Shown here piece after piece: positions 9,396-21,656 of a DNA stretch of 64,000 bases; within the stretch, counting starts at the first letter, position 1, and the number at the start of each line of letters is the position of its first letter. A program made the translations under genes and the position numbers. A model generated the notes under the pieces. It saw only the letters and a list, made by a program, of their open reading frames with translations, was not told where the DNA came from and did no database searches. Where the stretch lies: NCBI GenBank assembly GCA_905182995.1, contig CAJJDP010000092.1, forward strand, positions 62,001 through 126,000, read 5' to 3'. This DNA is from Paramecium octaurelia (Eukaryota; Ciliophora; Oligohymenophorea; Peniculida; Parameciidae).

Positions 9396-12146
9396 ATGAG
9401 TGAACCGCAAGTAAATCCAGAAGTTGATAACTAATCTGTAATTTCAGAGGAGAGCAACGCTGATGATATCGACGTGTTTGGTCAAGATTAAGAAATGTAA
9501 TGAAAAAATTATGAATTCAGTGATAAGTTTCCACTCTTAACGAGTATTTTGGATAGTAGTTGGTTTTAAATATTCGTAAATCTGTTAACTATCTATGCTC
9601 TATTTGGCGATGATATTAGAATAATTGCTTTTGATAAAAGAGCTGATGATGGATTCGATGTAATCACTATAATATGCATGGTAAAATCATCAAATATGGT
9701 AGATAATATTTTCAATTGAAATTGTCATTGCAAGCTTGGTTAGAACTGACTATTTTAATTCATTCTTTTTCTGGCTGGATATAATATCAACAGTTTCTTA
9801 AATTTTGGATATCACCTAATTCAATATTGCAGTTGGCTTACAGTAACTATTTCACCCTTAATCCCATTTTAGAGGTTCCGTTGCAGCAAAATCCGCCTCC
9901 CAATTGTCCCAAGCCAACAAAGCCTCTAAGACTAGTTCAAAAGCAATTAGAGTTGTTCGTCTTGTTAGATTAATTAGAATAGTTAAGTTGTATAAGGCAG
10001 CTAGTTATTCATAAGAATAAGCATTCAAGAGGTAACCAATCCGGACTTAGACCATTAAAAAAAGTAGAGCAACAATTTACCCATCTGTCTATGAGAACAT
10101 TAATAACATGGTAATTGAATAAGAGAATCTAAATAAAAAAGAGAATCACACCGAATAAAGGGGCAGTATTGAGAGTCATAAGCCAGAAGGAGAAGATAAT
10201 GCGAATAGTTAAGAAAATCGGGAAAATTAAAATATGGTTGCAAAATAACTCTAAATTGAGAATTCGATTCCAAAGAGCTTACCAAATCGCAGACAGTCTA
10301 TGAAGGAACCATCGTAAGTCAAAGCAAAAGAAATAAAAGAATCAAGAGTGAGCAAGAGATTATCAGATTCCACAACGAAGAAAGTCATCATCCTTGTCAT
10401 TATATTACTTTTAATCATGCCTTTATTTAGTTCTGATTACTATTTTGAACCATCCTATAGTTTAGCTTATGCAGCTGAATATTTCAGAGTTGTGGCTGAA
10501 ATTCCAAATACTAAATTAAGCGAAATCAATCAGACCATTAATTTTGTGATAGATTAGCATAAATCATTTGACACACCTGTAGGATACATTACCAACCCAT
10601 TTACTGAGATAGAGAATTACTAAACTCCTTCATATTAATATTTAAGAGAAAGCTCCAAAAGCTATTATTTTGAATTAGTAGATCCTGTATTGGTGGGATT
10701 GGATTATATCGGTGATCCTGTCATTCTGTTTGTCTCAGATAATTCCGATGTTGAGTCTAAGAATTCAATTATCAATATTGTTAATACTTTATTTGTGAGT
10801 GCTGTATTGCTATTTGGGGCCATTGCGTTTTCGAATGATGCTAATAATGTAGCTTTGAAACCAATAGATAGGATGATAGTGAAGGTCAATTTAATAGCAA
10901 AGAATCCTTAATTGGCCAAGGAGATGAAATTAGAATCTGAAGGAACCCAAAAGGAAACCACCTAGATAGAAAATGCTATCATTAAAATAGGTGCCTTGTT
11001 GGCATTAGGGTTTGGTGATGCAGGTTCTGCCATTATAGGAACCAATATGGCTTCATCAGGAGATGTGGATCCTATGTTACCAGGTAAACGTAAATGGGCA
11101 ATTTATGGATTTTGTGATATTCGTAATTTCACCGACGCCACTGAAGTCTTGCAAAAGGATGTGATGTTGTTTGTAAATAATATAGCTGAGATCGTTCATT
11201 CGATGGTGGATCGTTATCAAGGATCAGCTAATAAAAATATTGGAGATGCATTCTTATTAGTTTGGAAAATCAATGATTCTCAATGGTATGAGGATGGAAA
11301 TGAAATCAAATGGTATTAAATCGTAAAATTGTTTAAGGTCCAACTTGGTGTTCATAAATTAATTGGCTGATTGTGCTCTAATTGCTTTCATGAAGATCTA
11401 TGCTAAGATCAATAGAGAACCCAAAATATTGGAATATAGGAATGACGAGAGATTAAGTCAACGTTTGCCAGGATACAAAGTAAAGATGGGATTTGGATTG
11501 CATATAGGATGGGGTATAGAAGGTGCCATTGGATCAGAATTCAAAATTGATGCCTCTTATTTAAGTCCAAATGTTAACATGGCTTCCCGTTTAGAGGCTG
11601 CGACTAAATAATATGGAGTGGCCGTCTTGATCTCAAGTGAATTACATCAATACTTCTCCAATGAAATTAAGAAATATACAAGACAGATTGATAAGGTTAC
11701 TGTGAAGGGAAGTGTTAAGCCTATTGGTTTGTTCACAGTTGAGATGGAGGGCGATGATTTGCCTCCTAGTAAGTAGGATTACCCTTAAGAAGAGAAGTAA
11801 TAAGTGATGTATGAGAAAAAGCAAATCTTTCTTTAATAATTAGAGTCTGGCGATTTTAATGGAGAATTGTATATGAAAAGAAACAAAGATCTTGGACTTA
11901 TAACTAAAAATTTCAATCCAGAATTCTTGGTAATGATATACATACTACTAAATCTAGCATCAATTTGGTCAAGGGTTCTAAGGCTACCTATTGGGAAATT
12001 GGAAGGAAGCCCATATGTGGCTTGAAAAAGCTAAGTAAATTAAACCGAATGATGGTCCAATCAGTACACTTTTTAATGTAATGGGAGAAACTAATTTCAA
12101 AGCTCCTTAAGATTGGAAGGGATATAGAGAATTAACAGAAAAATGA
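9396..12146 (+). CDS. Voltage-sensor-containing class III nucleotidyl cyclase
   Basis: Four introns (24, 22, 25, 28 nt) give 883 residues from ATG 9396 to TGA 12144-12146. The enzyme makes cAMP or cGMP at a membrane. N-terminally there are four helices like S1-S4 of voltage-gated channels, the fourth being RVVRLVRLIRIVKLYK with a basic residue every third position. Then come a charged cytosolic stretch, a TM (KVIILVIILLLIMPLF), an extracytosolic domain of about 110 residues, a second TM (VNTLFVSAVLLFGAIAF), a linker and one catalytic domain. The catalytic domain has GFCDIRNFTDA (metal Asp), IGDAFLLVW (second metal Asp) and NVNMASRLEA (transition-state Asn/Arg). No potassium-channel selectivity filter is visible, unlike the K+-channel/adenylyl cyclases described in ciliates. 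Base specificity cannot be told from sequence alone. One catalytic domain implies homodimerisation. Confidence 0.92.
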
Positions 12147-12226
12147 ATATATTAAGTCTATTATGTTTTACAATTCTTTTTGTTTTAAAATTATCATTCT
12201 TAAATATCATCAGGAATATTTTATTC

Positions 12227-15200
12227 ATGAAAGTTCAACACCAAAATTTGAATGAAGAGATCCAATCTTAAATCTCTAAAAATTACAAATAAAATTTGAA
12301 TAGTTTATTCTTCACTTAAATCCACAAAATCATATAATCGAAGGAAAGAATTATTCCTTTGGAGGAAGTAGAAAATGCTCTCAGTGATTCTAATTACCTA
12401 CCCAATGAATTAATTGGTTAATATGATGGAGGATTAGAGAACAATGAACCCATTTTGAAGACCTTGTAGAAAATGTTTTTGCAGAATTTTATATGGATTG
12501 GATTGCTAAAATTATTCTCAGTTATTTTTTTATTCACCACTCCAATTTTAATCAATTACTTGACTACTGCTGTAGATTAATCAATTAACGACTTTGTAGT
12601 CTACTCAGGTGCAGTCTTGTGCTCAACCTTAGTGTCTACCCTCACTGATACATAATACAATTATTAGATCAAGATTTTAGAGTTCAGATGTAAGTCATTC
12701 CTGATCTAAACATTGTATAATTCTATTGAAGCCTAATCTAATTTAGATCTAATGAACCTAATCAATATTGATGTCAATACAATCATGAATTATTTTATAA
12801 GTTTTCATGAATTTTGGTCTTTAATTCTAAAATTGATAATAGGCATGACAATTTTGTACATGCAAATATAAGAGGCTGTTTTTGTAGGATTTACTACAGC
12901 CATCATTTTAATGCTTATCAATTTTGCAATTGCTAACAAAATAGGCCACTATTATTCATCAGGTTTGATCTATAAAGATTAAAGAATGAAAGCCTTAAAA
13001 GATTTTATTACTAATCCTAAATCTATCAAATTTTTGAAATGGGAAAACAAATGGGAATCTAAAATAATGAATCTCAGAGATAAAGAATTCGCAGTTATTG
13101 CAGGTTCAAAATGGTTGGATTCTCTCTGTGTCATCTTTTGGTCAATTACTAATACTTTGATCTCATCAATTACTTTATACATATACTCACAAAATAACAA
13201 TCTAGATAATGTATTTACCATCATTTATGTATTTTCATTATTAACAAATCCTTTAAACGCATTGCCTTGGACCCTGGCAGGGATGCTATAAGCAAAGACT
13301 TCATTTAAAAGAATTAATTCATTTGTGATAACTCGAAAAGTTAAAAATTACTTTGAGGAAGGCATTCAAATTAACTAAGCAGAGCTAAAATGGGATTTTG
13401 ATGCTGCATTCACATTGAAAATTCCTCACTTCAAAATAGATAATGTAGTATTTATAGGAGGAAAAGTGGGATCAGGAAAATCTTCTTTTCTGCTCTCTCT
13501 TTTGAATTAAATGAAGCCTTATTCTGGATTCTTTTAAGTAAATTAAGAATTCTCATATGTTTCGCAATAATGTTGGCTTTTTAAAGGGACAATCAGGGAT
13601 AATATTTTAATGTAATCAAAATATGATGCTGAATTGTACCAATAGTGCTTAATTTCGAGTTATTTAATTGATGATATTAAATAATATCCAGAGAAGGACT
13701 TATTTGATGTTGGTCCTGATGGATCTAAACTATCAGGAGGATAAAAATAGAGATTATGCATCTGTAGAGCTTTGTACAATTATAGTAATATATATCTAAT
13801 GGATGATATCTTTAGCAGTTTAGATCCTCAAGTAGGAGATAGCATTTTTAATAATTTATTGAAGTTAAAGAAACCGATAATATTTGCATTAAATGATAAT
13901 CATTTATAGAGATACAAAAAATATGCAGATTAAATTATAATTATTTAGGAGGGTTAGGTCATTTATGATTAGTAGAAAATTGATATGTATTTCCAAGATT
14001 TGCAGGAAATAGCCTTTGATTTGAAGGATTAGAGCGCCAATGTTGCTTAATAAGAAACAATATAGCAGGAAAGAGAAAATAACGAAAAGCCTCAAATAAA
14101 GAAGGCTTAAAATTCAACCTCCTTCTATTTACAAGCACTAGGGCTGTCTAACTTTTTATGGATATTGATTTCATTGGCTTTGATGTAAATGTCTTTTAAT
14201 GTCTATGATTTATGGTTAAATTCTTATATTAATTAGAATCCAATATTTATCTTTAGTAATTCATTTGAATTAACTTTATTTGTATTAATAGTATTAGATA
14301 TAATCATCAAAATATCCAGAGCTGTGTCATTTGCTTATGGAAATTTAGTTTAAGCAAGAACTATATTCAGTAATTTATTGAGCCATGTGATACATGCAAC
14401 TTGTTCTTTTTTTGATGCTGAGGATAGTGGACAGATTTTAATACGATTCTCAGATGATCAAAATGTTATAGATAACAGATTTCCATTTGAGTTGAATTTG
14501 TTATGCAATAACGTTTTTAATTGTATCGGAACCTTAATTGTGTTAGTTGTTCTTTAATATGAGTTGATGTTACCTGTAATAGTGTCAGCACTACTATTTC
14601 ATAGGTTGTAGTAACTATACAGACCAACCAGTCTGTCTTTACGTAGATTGGATGCAGAGACTAATTCAAATTTGGCAACTATCATTTTTGAGTAATTCAA
14701 AGGGATTTTAACTATAAATGCATTCAATAAACGGGATGAATTTAGAGGTATTTATATATGAATATAGTTTACTTATAGGAATCTTTCTAAGTAAATTAAC
14801 TTAAGCCACATAAGTTCAATGGTGTAGTAGAGTAATTGCATTGTGGTTGTAAATAAGATTGCAACTAATTGCAGGATTCATCGTATTTTTTATTCTTTTA
14901 TTTACTGCTTTAAGTTTATACTATGAGTTGTCTATCAGTAAGTCAACCTTATAATTGTTACTATATTACTCTTTGACTAAGATTAGTATATTTAAGGATT
15001 TAACATTATCCTTAACTACTTGCGAGTAAGAACTGGTATCATATGAAAGAGTTAACAAATATTGCAACAATTCAATGGAACAAAATAAAAGCTTTAATTA
15101 TTCCAAAGAGATCAAGTTTCAAGGTGTTCAATTATAGTATCTTAATGGATAGTTGGCATTAAAAGGAATAAACTTGGAGATTGAATTAGGCAAGAGAATA

Positions 15201-15743
15201 GCATTTTGTGGGAGGACAGGAAGTGGCAAATCTTCAATTTTGGCAGTGTTATTTCAATTATATGAACAAACTGAAGGAGAAATGTCTGTGCCATCATAAC
15301 AGCTTTTTGAATGGAGAAATAAAGTGGGTGTCATTCCTTAATTAGGATTTGTATTTGATGGAACTTTGAGTGAGAATTTAGATTGCTATGATTAGGATCT
15401 AATTTCAAAATACATTCCCTTGGATAGTTAGGCATAAATAGAGTCAAATCAAATTTCTTAGGGAATGAGACAATTGATTTCATTTTCGAGAGTTGTGTTA
15501 TAAAATCCAGATATTATTTGCTTAGATGAAGCTACTGCAAGCGTCGATTAATCGGTGGAGGATTTCATTTAATAATATTTGAGAGAATGTGGAAAAACGA
15601 TAATAACCATCTCACATAGATTGGAAGCATTAAGGGATTATGACCGAATTTACTATATGGAAAATGGATCTATTGTAGAATAGGGTACATTTTAAGATTT
15701 GGTCAAATTAGGAAGGGGATTTGCCAATTTGAGAAATTTTTGA
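12227..15743 (+). CDS. ABCC-type full ABC transporter
   Basis: A full transporter (about 1161 residues) with order TMD1-NBD1-TMD2-NBD2, one intron of 31 nt near 14752-14782 and stop TGA 15741-15743. NBD1 has Walker A GGKVGSGKSS, an intact LSGGQKQR signature and Walker B YLMDD, where the catalytic Glu is replaced by Asp. NBD2 has Walker A GRTGSGKSS, a degraded signature (SQGMRQL) and Walker B ICLDEA with the Glu. Asp in the NBD1 Walker B is typical of ABCC/MRP and CFTR relatives, in which only one ATP site turns over. There is no TMD0. The frame also has an ATG at 12143 overlapping the cyclase stop as ATGA; I take the next in-frame ATG at 12227 because a eukaryotic mRNA needs some leader. Substrate unknown; ABCC members export conjugates and organic anions. 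Confidence 0.92.
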
Positions 15744-16455
15744 ATAGTTTATAATATGTTTATTACACAGTAATTAGATAGTTTAAATAACTGTATTTTA
15801 GAGATTATAAAGAAATTGAATATCATTGTTAAGATTCTTATTTAAATGAGAAAGATTTTTTAATTATTGAATAATCATAATTAATTAATCTTTTACTGGT
15901 TAAAATTAATAATAAACAAGAATACTAAAGAGAAGTGATTTAGAGGGATTGAAATCTGAAATTTTTGAGATAATTAAGGAAGATTTATAAAATTTATATA
16001 TTATCAATAAATGATTGTAATATATCGGAGTTATTTCATAAAATTTGATTAATTCTTCTGATCATTTTTTGTTTCAATTTCTTTCTACTAATCACTTTTT
16101 GTTTATCTATTAATTCCATACTATAAGGGATGGAAGAATTTTGGATGTTGTCATGAATAATTTATTTATTTTAAAAAGTAGCTTGATATTGTAGGATAGT
16201 AATGATTGAGTAAGATACATCGCATATTAAGTGAGAGGATGACGTGACAATACATGTATAAATGATTTGGGTGGAGGGATGATATTTCTAAAAAGGTTAA
16301 AATGGAAAAAAGAATATAAAGAGGGAACAAGAGAGATATTTAAGAAGTGAGGGTTAAGGTGGTATTTAAATTAAAGTGGAGAGGAATTATGAGATTTATA
16401 TTTTGTCCATTATGATTAATTTTTGATTATTTAATTATTATATAAAAAAGGAATT
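15744..16455. other. Intergenic, upstream of MORN gene
   Basis: About 700 bases of AT-rich DNA. The distal half (16190-16400) is purine-rich and contains TGACGTGACA near 16231, which matches a CRE-like core by eye only. No frame longer than expected by chance looks coding. Confidence 0.4.
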
Positions 16456-17590
16456 ATGGGCAACTGCACTGGAATTTGTGGCAAGGATATGGTAGCATAA
16501 ACAATTGAGGATAAGAAATAGAAAGTGGATTTGGAGGAGTAATAAGAAATAGAATAAGTGTTGATTGTTGGAAATCTCCCATAAGATGATGCTCAATAAT
16601 AAGCCTAGCCTAAAGAGGAGATTTTAGATGAAAAAAAGTAGGAACAACAACAGGAGGACAAATAGAAAAATGAGTCCTACCATGAAAAAGTGAAACTAGT
16701 TGAAAGCAACGAAGCTTCAGTTAATCCTCATAAAGATAGTTAAAATAATCAACAACCAGTTCCTGATGAATAGAAAGAGTATGAACCAGTTACTTTGGAG
16801 ACTGGTATTATCTTTGATTTACATTAAAAGGTGCCACATATGCTGGTTAATGGAGAGGAAAAATGAGATGGGGTTGGGGAAAATAAGTTTGGCCAGATGG
16901 TAACTATAATAATCAAATGTTTAGGTTCTGTATATGAAGGATATTGGCAGAATGATAAGGCATGTGGCAAAGGCAAATTAATACATGCTGATGGGGATGT
17001 TTACGAAGGTGAATGGCTCAATGACAAAGCAAATGGAGAGGGCAAATACATTCACAACAATGGTGCTCAATATGTAGGATTTTGGAAAGATGATAAATAA
17101 CATGGTAATGGTAAAGAGACTTGGCCAGATGGGGCACATTACGAAGGGTAGTATGAAGAAGGGAAGAAGCATGGTAAAGGGAAACTAGTATTTGCTGACG
17201 GATCCATGTATGAAGGGTAGTTTGATAATAATGACATACATGGATTTGGAGTGTATGTCTGGGCTGATAATAGAAAATATTAAGGAGAATGGAAGAGAAA
17301 TAAAATGCATGGTTAAGGAACAACCACTTGGCCTGATGGAAGAAGTTATGAGGGAGAGTAATTAATTTTCACTATTGATAAGCTATGAGGATGACAAGAA
17401 GCATGGATAAGGGACTTTTATTTGGAGTGATGGTAGAAAATATATTGGAGAATGGAAAAAAGGCAAATAACATGGCAAGGGACTATTTGTTAAGCCTGGA
17501 GGAGAACAAAGAGAAGGTGAATGGATTGATGGTAGAAGATAAAGATGGTTGGATGAAGCTGCTGGGGATGGACATAATGCTATTAATTGA
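16456..17590 (+). CDS. N-myristoylatable MORN-repeat protein
   Basis: Three introns (26, 25, 25 nt) yield 352 residues from ATG 16456 to TGA 17588-17590. The start MGNCTGIC fits an N-myristoylation signal (Gly2, small residue at position 6) with adjacent cysteines for palmitoylation, so membrane anchoring is likely. Residues about 10-120 are Gln/Glu/Lys-rich and disordered. The C-terminal two thirds hold about nine MORN repeats of 23 residues with the pattern YEGEWxxxKxxGxGxxxxxDG, for example [23 protein letters not shown] repeats bind lipids or proteins at membranes and the cytoskeleton. In Paramecium many MORN proteins are of unknown role. The tail after the last repeat is acidic and short. 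Confidence 0.92.
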
Positions 17591-17659
17591 TAAGAAAATA
17601 TTTTTAATTCCATAATCACTTTCTAATTAAAACTCAAATATATTTCATAGGCTTTGGAT

Positions 17660-18897
17660 ATGAATAGTAAATTATATAAAGTAGATCACTCTTCTTACCA
17701 AATGACGTTACCTTCTATTGATATTCCTTTAGTTTATTTTCCGTATCTCAAAAATGATTCATTAATATGGAACACTTGCTTACTTTTTCTCTTTAAAATT
17801 TTTCTCATTTTATTAATTATTTGGCTAAATCTTTGTGGTATCAATTTAGCTAGTTTTGATTAGAAATACATTAAGTTCCTTATTTTACATAGTAATCCCA
17901 ATATTTAAAAGAAATTTACAAGATTGTAATAGGTTTTTCAAAAGTAACTATAACTAAAAATAATTTTTTATACAAAATTTTTTATTAATCTCAGTTTAAT
18001 ACTAATACAAAATCAGTTGCATCCATCTAATAATTAATTAACACATCTTAAAATCATTTTTATTAGACCTTCAGCATGGCAAATGAATTTCTCGAACTTC
18101 TTAAGTTGGCTTCACCAACAATTACCCTCTAACTTTTAATAAAAAGGCATTCAAGTTTTGTGATAAAATTCTCAATTTTATTATCATCCTCCTATCAATT
18201 CATCTCAAATGGATCATTTAATATTTTTTTTGAATATCAACTGTTCTGTTAAATTTATTAGGTTTAATAATGACAAGCAAGTTCTCATATATCTTCTATA
18301 TTTCTTCAATTTTGCTCTAGAATTGAATTTAACTTAAAATAAGCTAGAGAAGTCAGAAGTTGCACCTCCGATATTTATTATAAAATGGCTGTGATTTTAT
18401 TTGGCTTTATTTTGCTATAGTCAACTGATAAATTTATTTATGTATCCCAATTTTCATTCGCTTCAAAACGTCTCCAATTTCATTAAAAATTTGTAGAAAT
18501 GGTCTATTTTTTGGGTTTTCAATATAAACAGAATATATTTGTGAAATTATTATAGGGCATCACAGCGATAATAATATTTATTCGTTATGTTTATGGGAAT
18601 TTTAGAAACAAATTTTGATAAAATGGTTGATAATAAATAAAATTACTCTTTTTAATATTAAGTATGTAAAATATTATAAGATATTGTACCTATATCTTAG
18701 ATACTTTTTCAACGAATTATGTATATGCAATTAAATATAGTGCTTTGGGCAGTTGGTAGTTTGAAAATGATGTAGGGATGGAAGCATTTTTGCATTTAAA
18801 TTATATTTAGGAATTTAATATAAATAAATTAGAAGCAAGAGTTAAAGGAAGGTGGGTTTTAATTGAATAAACAGAATAATTTATGTAATTAAAATGA
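17660..18897 (+). CDS. Multi-intron membrane protein of unknown function
   Basis: A patchwork of clearly protein-like segments runs from ATG 17660 to TGA 18895-18897. The first segment has a strong TM helix (LLFLFKIFLILLIIWLNL) followed by a long Gln-rich helical part; the last reads ALGSWQFENDVGMEAFLHL and ends VKGRWVLIEQTEQFMQLK. Two internal TGAs fall in plausible introns (about 18391-18420 and 18541-18565), but one, near 18155, has no acceptable intron around it. The exon model is thus incomplete, and a decayed gene cannot be excluded. No family recognised. It begins only 70 bases after the MORN gene on the same strand. Confidence 0.42.
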
Positions 18898-18986
18898 TGT
18901 CATATCTGAAATGAGATATATCTTTTCTGAGCCATTATATAAATGATTAAAATCGATGCAAATAATTATTAAATAAATAAAGATAT

Positions 18987-21633
18987 ATGTCATAAACCAA
19001 AGGATAGACAAGCACATACAAAATTTTGCCATATTAATTCATACATGTCTTGGATTGCAATTCAAATGTCACTAGAGTTGAGATCGGCCCACAAACATTT
19101 ATTCGTCAGGACCATGAACAAGTAATTATGAAATAACAACAAAGGTTACGTCTGGGTTATAACCTCAAAAAATGATTGTGCTCCCAAAACAACATTATTG
19201 CATCATAGAAAACCCAATTGTGAAGGATAAAGATGGTTAGCCCGCTAAGGATCGATATGGGTAATGAGATTCATCTAATGTTTAGTCAATTTGTTGTTCT
19301 GCATGGTGAACGAGAGATTCGTTTCTTTGAGCAATACAGCACTCCATTTCCCCTCTTCCCTAAAGAAAACCTACTTCAACAGCCCACAAAGCTCACTGTG
19401 GTTAAAGAGGGAAGCGCCTTGAAAATAGAGGCGCAACGTAATTTTAAATAGGGAGACAATAATATGTATCATATTATAATAACAATAATGCAGATTAGCA
19501 GGTGACTAGTACCTATTCAAAGGCCCAGCCACTTATTACCCAAGAATTGAGGAGAAAATTCTCGGTCAAATTGATTCCATTCTAATTAAAGAGAATTAAG
19601 CAATTCTTATTAAAGCAAAATAAGAAGAAACTGATTCTAATGGTGTGGTCAGAAAATCAGGAGAGCAATGGTTGATAAGAACACCTGGATACTATCTTCC
19701 TTAGGTTTATGAGGAGTTTGTCAAGATAATTGATGCTGAGATTTTGGACAATCGAAAGGCATTGCATTTAAAAGCAATTCAGACTTTCAAAGATGTTTAT
19801 TGTAATTTCTATGTGTAACTATGAATAGCAATTGAGAGAAAGGCAGGAGAGGAATATTTGATAACATCTGAACAGACATCTGCACACATAGTGGATGTAT
19901 TTGAAGAATTGGTCACTGTGATAAATTTGACTGTCTTAGATCCAAGACAATATTGTATAATTGAAAATCCGTTTGATTTTGAAACTCAAAGGAACAAATT
20001 TGGATCAAAGGTGCTTGTCGAAGGTCCAAGAAGCTTTTTCCTTAGACCCAATGAATCTTTGCAATATGGAATTCAAGATTCCTACATCTTATCAGAGGAC
20101 CAAGCCTTGCTTTTGAGAGCAAAGGAAAAATGCAAGTTCACTGAGAAGAAATTGGCTAAGAACAATCAATTCGAAGAAGTTGAAGTAGAGTATGAGCCAG
20201 GTAATAAATGGATGATTCATGGTCCATGCATCTACACACCACCCATTGTAGTGGAGGTGATTGAAAAGAGAGAGAGAATTCCTCTGGACAAGAATGAAGG
20301 AGTGTATGTTAGAGACACAAGAACAGGTTAAGTGAGAACTGTCTTTGGTGAATCATACATGTTGAAATCCCATGAGGAATTATGGTCTATGGAATTGCCA
20401 AACAACGTTGAATAATTGTTGTCATCTCAATATTTCCATACAGGTGGAAAGAGAGACAAATGGAAGGTTGTTAGTTACAGAGCTCCATTCAATACATCAG
20501 TGTAGGTCTATGACTACAAGACCAAGAAGACAAGAATTGTGTTTGGTCCTGCTTTGGTAAGCTTAGAACCAGATGAAGTATTTACTCAATTATCATTATC
20601 TGGTAAAACACCAAAGACTCCAGGTGTTGTCAATACGTTGCATGTTATGATGGGTCCAGAATTCTCCACTGATGAAATCACTGTCGAAACATCTGATCAT
20701 GCTGTCCTGAAATTGCTCTTAGCTTACAATTGGAGATTTAAGGTAGATGAAAATAACATTGAATCTGCCTCCAAGATCTTTGCAGTCAAAGACTTCATTG
20801 GAGATCTGTGTAATCAAATGGCATCTAAAGTCAGAGCTGCTGTTGCTTCTGTTGTCTTCGATAAATTCCATAAGACCTCTGCAAAACTCATTAGAACTGC
20901 CATCTTTGGTACTGATGAACACGGAAAGATTAGAAAGGAATATCTCATGGTGAAGAATAATCTTGTTATTACTAATGTAGATATCAAAACAGTCGAACCA
21001 GTAGACAACCAAACTAGATAGAGTCTTCAAAGATCTGTTTCTTTGGCTATTGAAATATCAACCAAGAAATAGGAATAGGCTGCTCAACACGTTGCTGAAT
21101 AACAAGAACAATAAGCTTAGGGTGAATTGGATTAATTGAGAATCGAAGACGATCTCAAGGCAGAAGCTGCTAAATAGAAATTACTTGAAATGGAAAACAA
21201 ATCACAAGAAGTTACACAATAAGGATCTGCCATTGCAGATGCTGAAGCTATTGCCAAGGCTGAACAAATCAAAGCACAAAAGGAATATGAATTGGCTCAA
21301 TTGAGAGCAAGAGCCAATAAGATTGAAAAGGAGGCTGCTTTGAAACAAAAGTAAAAGGAACAAGATCAAACTATCAAGTATGAACAAGAAAAGGCTGAAC
21401 TTGAAATCAGAAGAGCCAAGGAACTAGCTACAATTGAATCCAATAAGTTTGAGCAAATCATTGAAGCCTTAGGATAAGATACCCTTATTGCCATGGCCAA
21501 TGCAGGACCAGAAATGCAAGCTGAATTGCTCAAAGGATTGGGATTATAAGGTTACATCTTCACTGATGGTAATAACCCTATAAACTTGTTCAATGGAGCC
21601 CAACAATTAATTGGAGGAGCATTGCCTTAATGA
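18987..21633 (+). CDS. MVP: Major vault protein
   Basis: Introns of 23, 25, 28 and 27 nt give 847 residues (human MVP is about 890) from ATG 18987 to TGA 21631-21633. MVP forms the shell of the vault, a very large cytoplasmic ribonucleoprotein cage built from 78 copies in animals. The N-terminus shows [20 protein letters not shown], then successive MVP repeats with [44 protein letters not shown] and [10 protein letters not shown]. The shoulder domain ([20 protein letters not shown]) is followed by a Gln/Glu/Lys/Ala-rich cap helix of about 150 residues and a cap ring segment ending [12 protein letters not shown]. All regions are colinear with animal MVP. The C-terminal tail is shorter. No vault RNA gene was identified nearby. 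Codon use is richer in GC than flanking genes, consistent with high expression. Confidence 0.97.
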
Positions 21634-21656
21634 TATTATACATAAATCATTAAACA

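Noticed and set aside
9396..10600. Potassium channel at the cyclase N-terminus
   Set aside because: S1-S4 are present but no TxGYG-like filter or re-entrant loop was found between the last two TMs.
10704..10889. Minus-strand frame inside the cyclase gene
   Set aside because: Antisense of a conserved catalytic and TM region.
17018..17619. Several minus-strand frames in the MORN gene
   Set aside because: The plus strand carries uninterrupted MORN repeats; the others are shadows.
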